DNA from: Latrodectus hesperus
Taxonomy: Eukaryota; Arthropoda; Arachnida; Araneae; Theridiidae
Direction: 5' to 3'
Assembly: GCA_037975125.1 (NCBI GenBank)
Contig: CM075857.1
Location: forward strand, 42,483,172-42,547,171
Length of the DNA stretch: 64,000 nucleotides
Shown here in pieces: positions 55,929 to 64,000 of the stretch. Each line of letters starts with the position of its first letter. Within the stretch, counting starts at the first letter, position 1. The notes below the pieces were generated by a model, which ran no database searches, was not told the origin of the DNA, and was given only the letters and a program-made list of their open reading frames with translations. The translations under genes and the position numbers were made by a program.

Positions 55929-56627
55929 TAAGGATAGAATAACTTTGTAGCGTTTTTACCAAAGACTTTTATTGAAACAAAAAACTATAATTATAGCAAT
56001 AGCTTAACCAGTCATATATTCGCCGTTGCTGTTTACAATCTCTTCCCATCTCTCGACCCGTTTGTTGATGCCATTACGCCAAAAATCACTGGTCTGGTGT
56101 CAAAGAGGTTGTTGAGCCAGTTTTTAAGGACCTCTTCGTTATCGAAGGTAACGCCCTTCATATGGTTTGACAAGGAGCGGAAAAGATGGTAATCAGTCGG
56201 TGCAAGATCCGGGGAATACGGCGGATGTTGAAAGACCTCCCATTCGAGCTCTTGGAGTGCGGCTTTGACGACTTGTACAACATGGGGCCTGGCGTTGTCG
56301 TGAAGGAATGTCAATCAGGTCTTTTCAGTCGAATAGCCCCATTCACGCGGTGTAGCTGGGCAATGTAGAGCTCCTTGTTGACTGTGGCATTCTTTTCGAG
56401 CATTTCCCAGTGCATAAAGAGGTCCTTAAAAACTGGCTCAACAACTTCTTTGTCACCAGACCAGGCGATTTTTGGCGGAACGGCATCAACAAATCGGTCG
56501 AGAGGTGGGAAGAGTTTGTAAACAGCAACGGCGAATGTATAATTGATTAACTTATTGATATAATTATTGTTTTTTGTTTCAATAAAAGTATTTGGTAAAA
56601 ACGTTACGAACTTATTCCCTAACCTAA
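55929..56627 (-). mobile_element. Mariner-derived foldback element, copy 2
   Basis: Same architecture as 11395-12132 in the opposite orientation. Arms 55929-56136 and 56416-56627 are inverted copies of the mariner 3' end, with the transposase 3' half between them. The right terminus reads CCCTAACCTAA followed by TA; the left terminus is decayed. The inner junction, read on the minus strand, is CCTCTTTATGCACTGGG, against CCTCTTGGTGCACTGGG in copy 1. Confidence 0.87.
56040..56415 (-). pseudogene. 3' half of mariner transposase (DD34D), copy 2
   Basis: The minus strand encodes FLHDNARPH (second Asp) and, 34 residues later, PDLAPTDYHLF (third Asp), then SLSNHMKGVTF and the C-terminal helices, broken by a frameshift near 56085. 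The junction-proximal codons EMLEKNATVNKEL are in the correct frame here, without the 4-base insertion of copy 1. Upstream codons next to the Asp block are interrupted by a TGA and a short deletion. No catalytic N-terminal half is present. Confidence 0.82.
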
Positions 56628-56850
56628 TATTAAAGAAATATTGAGAAATTTAATAAACTTTTTTTTATTTTACCCGTTTTACGTTCCAAAATAAACTATT
56701 TAAGCTTACATTTTTAGAAATTCTTGTGATTATAATACTATATTTAGATTACCCAACTATAATTTTTCCTTTACAAAATTGTCGAATCAATAAGATCAAA
56801 TAATAACTCATTGAAATCATACTTGATTTAACATTTCCTGACAACTAAAT

Positions 56851-57611
56851 GACTTTGCTGCAGTTTTCAAGAGTTAGGCTATCCATTATGCAATGTTAAA
56901 GATGTGAATATATTTTACATCTAAATTTAGTTATATATAAGTATCCAACTCTTCCTCCTCCTCTCTCTCTCTCTCTGTTTAATTGATGCTATTAATCTTA
57001 TTGTAATGGTTGCACGGGTTATTGAATCGTTTGTAAAAACATCTCCACAAATATTATTTTCTCTTACTTAACGTCCCAGTCCTAAACTTTGGTCAGTGGA
57101 CCTTCGAAGATTTGTGAGCAACATGTACAAGCCATGCAAAAAGCAAATTATATTATTGTATTAAGTCGTAGAATTGAATTTATTATTATTCATAATGTTA
57201 AATCATATTATTGTGCAAAACAAAATTTGTTATTATATTATATTTAAGCAGAATACGAGATAGATCTCTAATTTTATATTTAAGTAGAGAGTTTTATGTA
57301 TTTATTAGTGCAAACAAGAATTTTTAGAATTTTTTACTGTCAGCTTTTACTGTTATCTTCATCTAATAAACATCCAAAAGTTGATAAAATAATCCATCCA
57401 AAAGTTAATAAACATTCAAAATCACAATGTGATTGGCTTCTGTTGTCAGAAATGACAACAGGAAAAGTAATATAATAATAAAAAATGAGACATCTAATAT
57501 TATTCCTGTGATTCCTTGATAGTTGTATGACCATAGTATTGTGTATAACTTTTAACTGTTGTATAACTTATTACTTCCAAGTGGTGAAAACTAAATCATG
57601 TGCAGTTTTTA
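56851..57611. other. AT-rich sequence, no gene seen
   Basis: Contains a short (CT)n run at about 56950-56978. No supported gene. Confidence 0.4.
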
Positions 57612-57945
57612 ACTTTATTTAGAAATTTTTAAACGTCATAAGTCAAAGATTTTCTTTGTTTATAAAACTTAATTTTGAAAAATTCTTCTTCTGAAATAAG
57701 TCTTAGTTAGTGTTTACTATAGAAATATTAACATGGTAAAGAAATATTGAATTTTAAATCATACACTTTTCCCGCTTCGAATCTCAAAATAAAATGCTTA
57801 AGCTTACATTTTAGATATTTTTGCGATTAAAATATTATATTATACAATTACACTTTATACTTTAAAAAGTTATCAAATCTCAATAAGATTAAATTATAAC
57901 TCATTGAAATTATATTTAGTTTATAATATTTTTTACAAATAAATT
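57612..57945. repeat. Old duplicated segment, copy B (empty site)
   Basis: Partner of copy A (55838-56850), without the mariner. The insertion point corresponds to 'catggtaaagaaatattg' near 57735. Confidence 0.6.
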
Positions 57946-58559
57946 CCCAAAGAGAAAATTTTGTATGATAAGTTGAAATATTAAATACACTTTCTTTATT
58001 AGAAATATAATTATTGAAATTTTCTTTTTGTAATCTATTTTCTCGTTCGGATGAATTCATAGTGAATAAATCATAATAAATCTTAATGATTAATTTATTC
58101 ATTAAAAAAAAAACTAAGGTGAACACTGTTAAAGGAAATTATAAAAACGCAGTAATATTTTAAAGGATATTCTTTTAAATATATTTGTTTTCTAGAAATT
58201 CGCACAAATTTCTCTGCAGAAATAATTCTGTACTACATTATTAAGAACTTTAAACGTTTATTGTTTTAAGTTAGCTAAATCGGCTTTTGTTTTAAAAACT
58301 TAAAGGGTCCCCCCTCCCTTAAAGAAAATTATAACATTTTCCATGAATGGTCGCTATTATTTTTTTAGATTATAAACTATTAAATATAAAGGAATAGACA
58401 TGTATTATTTCTGGGATAAGGAACATAAGATAAGAAACATCTAATAATAAAAAGGAATATCTCTAAAAATACAGAACGTCTAAAAAGTAACGATTTAAAT
58501 CCAATGTTTAAATTTAAATCGTTTCTTGAAGATCAACCCGTAAAATTCCCTGGTTTCAA
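57946..58559. other. AT-rich sequence, no gene seen
   Basis: No supported feature apart from a short C-rich run near 58308. Confidence 0.4.
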
Positions 58560-59540
58560 GAATAAGTTGTCGTTGAAAACCTGGCACACATTCTTGGTGG
58601 CTGTATATTAATGAATGTTTACGCATCGAAGGACTCATTTGTCTCGACTGCCTTGTTCGCTTGGAGTTTTATGGAAAGGCCAAACAAGTAAACAGACAAA
58701 CAAAAAGGAAGCAATTCCGGATCTTCAAGCCCCTTCATACCACGAGCCCCCTAAAGAACATTGTCAACATTCCAAAACCTTTTCGGAAATGCCACCCAAT
58801 CGAATCTATAGCTACCGTTTCTGCGAGCAGCTACCAACTTCTGCCCCCCCCCCCGCGAAACTGTTTTCTTCGGAGGAGCTTACCTGGCCGCCCCCCCTCC
58901 CCTCGCATCTTTCTTCGTTTTGCCATCGATTATGAAAAGCTTGTTCGGGAAAAAAAATCTTGGTGATGGAGAGGGGGATATCCACGCGTCAGCCACGTGC
59001 TGGGCATATAATTTTCCCCGGATCTCCACACCCCAGCTTGATGAATTACTGTAGACTGGCTTGAGCCTGCCATCTGCTTCCCTGGCCTATAGGGCCTTGA
59101 GCCTATTTTATGTTGCTTGAGCATTTTTTTCCCTCCCTTCGTTTTACCTTCGGCCCTCCATGCCGGAACTTTAAGAGCGAGCGATGTTTTTAACTTTGAT
59201 TTTTTTGCAAGAGGGTTTTCACCTGCTGCAGATAGTGACCTCTGCTTTCGGGCCTTTTGTAATGACCTTTAAGACTGTTTATTGGCGATTTTTTTTTATT
59301 ATTGTGATTCTTTTCCTCTCTCCCTACTTTCGATGAAGAAAAAAAATCTCGCCCTGAGCAATCTTGTGCAATGAAGAAGGTGTTGGATACTAATGCTCCA
59401 TCTGCTGTCTCGGCTACCGATTTTCAGTAGGGATGGTGATAGGGGGGGAGGAAGCATCGTCTGCAAAGGGCAATACACTCGGCAATGCCATGTTGCCGGA
59501 AAAAATTTGTTCTGAAATTCCATATTTATCATGATTAACA
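58560..59540. other. GC-richer unassigned island
   Basis: About 1 kb with markedly more G+C than its flanks. Two overlapping plus-strand frames of 106 and 101 residues (58615-58935, 58661-58966) and a 77-residue minus-strand frame (59299-59532) are present. All are rich in Pro, Ser and Arg from C-runs, and none has a recognisable domain. Overlap in several frames argues against coding. It may be a promoter or conserved regulatory region, or an unrecognised repeat. Confidence 0.3.
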
Positions 59541-61535
59541 GCTCTGAATATCGAGTTTTTGATTATCATTTGCCAAAAGTACGAATATTTAGAAAATCTA
59601 AAATTTTTGCAATGTTTATTGGAAAAATGCCAATGTTACAGTTGATGTGCAAGATATAGCTCGCGATTTCTCATGAGTAAATAACTGCAGTATTTGCAAC
59701 TATCTAAAATTTATTGCATAAATAATGCAATATTTAAATTGATCTTTTTATATTTTCGACAATGTCCTATCTCAAATTGCACTATCATTATCAACCAAGG
59801 TTTACGTTTTTTTTTTAAATACAAGATTGTATTTAATCCTGCTGCAGAATAACACATCATAGGCTTGAGGCATTGAAATGATACATTAAACTACATTACC
59901 AAATAAACATATCATGATATGCTTCCAGGTACAATGACGGATAACATTCTTATCTTTGCAGTGTAAAGTGAAATCTCACAACAAAAGCTCATATTAATAT
60001 ATATCCTGGGTTTATTTATTCCAAACATACTTCAATGCTTGAAACAGAATGGTATTGCGTATTTGAAGAGGGAAAATGCAAAACTCAGTTATAACTTACC
60101 AGTTTCTGGTTTTCTAAATTTAAAATGTGACTTTACTACATGTACAACTAATAAACAGTGTTAGCATATTGACTCCTCACTTTTCGTATTGAAAACTAAA
60201 TCAACTTAGCGATATATTCATTAGATTAAAAACAATAGATCCTTTTTTCTTCAATATTCAATGATATAGATAAAAAGTTTTTGAATAATTTATACATAAT
60301 TTATATTAAATTATAAAATAAAGTATATTCTAAATATTTGAAAAATTCGAAAAAGAAGAGTAATCTAAACAACAGCAAAAATTTATTCATGGCTTGGAGC
60401 TTAGTTTGGTTACTTTCTTGCAAAGTTATTACTTAAAAAATAAAATTATAAAAACATATTTTTGTGTGTATGAAAATAGATTATTTATTTGCTTATAATT
60501 ATATAGGCACCCATGTATATTTATTTCAAATGTTATTCACTAATTTACTTATTATTTTTAATTTTTACTAGTGAATGTTTCAAATTATTCCCCAACAATC
60601 AGAATTGTGAAATCTGTATATTTTGAATTTTAGACTGTAGCACTGTTAACTTTATTTTCAGAAGTTCTTGAATTATTTTACGCGACGCTTTAAAAAAAAA
60701 AATTTAATATTTTTTTCAAATAAATGTGTTGTACAAAGCAATTTTTTAAAAAGAAATACAAAAAATAATACAAATAATATTGAATTATTGCCTTGTTTCA
60801 TAATAAGACTTCTTAGATTTACAAAGTAATTAAGTTTTACTAAGGAACTGAATGTTTCCATTGTATCTCTGATTAGTTAGTAGTAATAAAATATTTATTC
60901 AATACTTTACACTAAAATTATTTTATGCAGTTCTTTTTGCGGAATTTTTTTTATTAAGCACAATTGCGTTTGTATGTAACAAATTTATAATATGGCCTAA
61001 CAGTCTTTATCTAATACTTTTAAAAGAAAAAAAGTAGTTGACATTTCTCTAAACAAGAGCATTTTGTTGTTTGTATTTTTGAATCTTTTAGTTGACTGTT
61101 ATATTATGAATAAAATTATTATATTCGAAAAGCATAAAGGAATCTTTGTCATATTTGTTTTCTTTAGGAGGGGGATCATTTGTTTTTAGTAAAAGATTTT
61201 TCCTGAAAATGTTTTTAAATCAGGCAGTTATTATGTTCTCTTTGAATTTTCATAGACTTTCAAATATTGTTACTGTATACAATTTAAAGCACATTATTTT
61301 AAAAATTCATTTCAAGATTTAAATAAATTAATTCCAACTTTAGAATGATGATATTTTCTTTCTACTTCGAAAATATTCTGTCATTCTTTTTAATTTCCGT
61401 TAATTTTTTTTTAACTTGGAAGAAGTCTAAAAATTTGGCATAATATGAAAACCGGAAGTTAAACGAAAATTTTTTTATCCGATTTCCTGAAAAACAGGAT
61501 AAAAAAAATTGAGAGGAAATTTTAACCCTTTCTCC
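59541..61535. other. AT-rich sequence, no gene seen
   Basis: No supported feature. Confidence 0.4.
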
Positions 61536-61910
61536 TCCTGTTAATCATAATAGCATTTGATTCGGGACGCTGCGTCGCCAAATGCGGCATACCTGTCCAG
61601 GTGTTCTTTTAGAGTGGAGCAATGGACAGATGGGCCCGAGAAAAAGCCTCTGGGGGTGATGCCGCGTGGCAAACGCGCGACTGCCGCGTGTTGGACCCCC
61701 AGGTGACCCCCTTCACTTCTCTTTATGAAAGCACCTCATCGATTGTCATTTTTTTTTCTTCCCTTGATTCGCCTTCAATTTCAAAGTGGGTTCCTTATTT
61801 ATTATTTTGCTTTTCTTGGCGGCGATTTCTTTTCCTTTTCAGAGGGGAAGGGGAGCGCATACGCCATCTGCCGTCCGTTGTGTGGTAAGTTTCCTAGAAT
61901 CAAAGACTCT
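61536..61910. other. GC-richer unassigned island with open frame
   Basis: A CpG-containing patch (ggacgctgcgtcgcc, gccgcgtggcaaacgcgcga) in AT-rich DNA. A plus-strand frame of 88 residues starts at ATG 61622 (MDRWAREKASGGDAAWQTRD), and the sequence CCCCAG|GTGACC at about 61702 could be a splice donor. An alternative first exon or enhancer are both possible. No family match. Confidence 0.25.
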
Positions 61911-63344
61911 TAAAAGAGGGAGAAGTTGTAGGTTAGACACATTAAAATAAGAAGGCATGCTACCGCGTTCAAGATGTTAAAAAAAAATTTAATAAAATAA
62001 GTTTTTTATGCTCTTGTATAAATAGATTTACGTAATTAATAAAGGTTTTATTTATGCTTTTTTATTCATTATTTGTGAACCATATACGGAAGTGAAAACT
62101 CTAAATTAACTTTACTCTGGTAAATATTGAAATTCATATTTTTTGAAAATATCTGTGTTGAAAACATTACATAAAGATATAATTTTGAAGTGTACTTTCA
62201 ATGTAGTTTAGTTATTTAAAATGATATTTTTTTATGTGTACTATAAGCAAATCAGTATAAATTTTCATAAACTGAAATTTTGAGAACTGCTCAGAAATAA
62301 CTATGGGGCTGAAAACAAACCAAACTGACAAAATACATAATGGCAACACAACAGCTTAATAGAATTAGGAGAAGCGACAATAATAACAGCAATATTAATT
62401 TTACAGCAATGACATCAGGCTTGTATTTCAAATGGTTTTCAGAAGAAAAATTTATATGCTTAAGGAATCAACCAGTATATAAACATATAAATTTTTCTCG
62501 TCATAATCATCTGAAATGCAAGACATATTCATTATTGCTGTTAAACTCAAAATAAGGGCTATGTTATCTATATGATGTCAAGATTACATATATTTTGGCA
62601 AAGAGTATTATATTCATCTTCAAAAAAACACACTTATAATCGCACCATTCAATTATGAATCATATTGAATTTGGCGAAATCATTACGACTTTGAATCTAT
62701 TTGAAGTCTGAGACAATTAGAACTTTTCCATCGCGATATTTCAATGAACTCAATTTAATTTTAAACATATCTCATTTGAAAGGAAAGAAATAACGAGTCC
62801 CCAATAAGAAATTCGCCAGGGAAAAATCTCGATCTAAAAGGGAAAGTGTGCAAATCTGTGACTCACGATCTCCGGACATCGTCGAATGTGGAACATGGAC
62901 CCGTTCCCAGTATTGTCCACCACTCGAAAGTGGGTCTCTTGTTGACTGAGGAAAAAGGGAGAGTGTGTGCCCAGCCAAAAGCGTCTAATTGTTTGGAAAA
63001 CGGGTATTGTTTGAGGAGTATATTGTCTATTTCCTCAACCTTCGACGGCTGATTATCAGAAAATGGCTAAATATCCCACGCATAGTGTGGAATGTGAAGA
63101 AGCAACTCGAAACGGATTGAGAAATAATTTCCTGAAGTTATTTTCCATTTACTCGATTATCCTGTTTGGATTAGTAAACAAAAGTTTATTTCCGTCAAGT
63201 TTTACCACGCATTTGCTTTTTACATAACTTGTTGCTGCATAACAAACAAATTTAGAGCAAAAAGAGTTTTACAATATTCCTGATCTGTTATAATTTTTTT
63301 CCTATTTTGGTATCTATAATTTTTGTTATTTGTGAAACGGAAAT
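61911..63344. other. AT-rich sequence with a GC-richer patch at 62770-63110
   Basis: The patch has overlapping short frames on both strands and no recognisable domain. It resembles the islands at 58.6 and 61.6 kb in composition, and a regulatory role is only a guess. Confidence 0.3.
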
Positions 63345-63788
63345 AATTTGCATATAAAATGTTTTGACATTGTGTTTATTTAGAGAATTTGGGAATTATT
63401 TGCATTAAAATATGTTGAAGCCGTCAGAGTAAGAGGATTGGAAATCAGTGGCATTGAAATATTTTGACACCGTTAACATTAGAAAAAGTGGAATTATATA
63501 TTTGCATTAAAATATTCCCCAGCTTTTAAAATCATGGAATCGAGAATCATTTGCATTAAAATGTTTTGCCATTACTAAAATTCGAAAACTTTGAATCATT
63601 TAGTTAAAATGTTCTGACACTGCCAGAATTAGAGAAAGAAAATTATTAATTTAAAAATATTCTGCTTTCATTAGAATTCAAGAATCGAAAATGATTCGCA
63701 TCAAAATGTTCTGACACACTTTAAAGAATAGGAAGTTATTTATATTAGCGTGTTCTTACAATGTCGTTATTAAAGATTTGAGAACTGA
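63345..63788. repeat. Decayed tandem array, about 9 units of about 49 bp
   Basis: Units begin with variants of 'atttgcattaaaatgttctg' at about 63345, 63398, 63447, 63500, 63549, 63598, 63648, 63694 and 63738. Each continues with 'ac...tagaatta...gaa' and ends near 'gaatc'. Spacings are 44-53 bases. Divergence is high, so the array is old. Confidence 0.8.
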
Positions 63789-64000
63789 ATACGGATTAAC
63801 ACAGCTCGCAAGAACAGAATACCTATGATTCAATATTTGTACATAAATATCATGAATACGTATACGCAGTAAACTACTGATAATACTTTAGGTTAAAATT
63901 CCCTGATATTCCTTCAAAACTTATGGCATTTATCATAGAAATTATATCGAAGTCATACTTCGATCAATTTTATATAACAATTAATGTGCATGTTGAAACA

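Larger units (their letters stand above)
55838..56850. repeat. Old duplicated segment, copy A, split by a mariner insertion
   Basis: Bases 55838-55928 and 56628-56850 together align with the uninterrupted 57612-57945. Shared words include 'ttagaaattt', 'attttcttt', 'gtcttagtta', 'aagaaatattga', 'taagcttacattt' and 'taactcattgaaat'. The 55929-56627 element lies exactly where the alignment breaks. Confidence 0.6.

Noticed and set aside
56186..56528. Separate genes on both strands in the second foldback mariner
   Set aside because: They are antisense readings of the transposase and of the duplicated arm.

Overview
The window looks like AT-rich, repeat-laden DNA from an animal with large introns. 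My best guess is a chelicerate, probably a spider. That guess rests on the mix of tRNA-derived SINEs, Tc1/mariner elements and a non-LTR retrotransposon tail, and it is an inference, not a demonstrated identification. No bacterial-type operons, rRNA genes or CRISPR arrays are present. Most long open frames are (TA)n runs read as Ile-Tyr repeats, or frames inside transposons.

The only cellular gene I can support is on the + strand. It is spread over three exons at 24746-24861, 37510-37533 (a 24-nt micro-exon) and 39501-39665, separated by introns of about 12.6 kb and 2.0 kb. All the junctions are phase 0 and join into an EF-hand region like the N-terminal cytoplasmic part of rhomboid-related proteins of the RHBDL1/RHBDL3 type. 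The rhomboid protease membrane domain is not in the window and should lie beyond 64000; the first exon(s) should lie upstream of 24746. A second, much weaker exon candidate lies on the - strand at 15958-16028.

Left part (1-24 kb): (TA)n tracts; a long-TIR deletion-derivative transposon at 1553-2260 whose sister copy (6968-7713) is nested in a pogo/Tigger-like element (6718-8230); Tc1 fossils at 3.4-4.2 and 16.6-17.4 kb; a mariner-derived foldback element at 11395-12132; retrotransposon tails at 14.3 and 22.4 kb; several SINEs; and a 94-bp tandem array at 24.0-24.35 kb.

Middle part (24.7-39.7 kb): the introns of the rhomboid-type gene. They hold a nearly perfect 823/820-bp tandem duplication (29238-30880) and a Helitron helicase remnant (33.7-34.5 kb).

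Right part (39.7-64 kb): SINE fragments, a 25-bp hairpin (43398-43453), an almost intact Tc1 element with TA target duplications (47832-49247), a Tc1 fossil (50.8-51.4 kb), a second foldback mariner sharing the internal breakpoint of the first (55929-56627) and lying in one copy of an old duplicated segment, GC-richer unassigned islands at 58.6-59.5, 61.5-61.9 and 62.8-63.1 kb, and a decayed tandem array of about 49 bp period (63345-63788).
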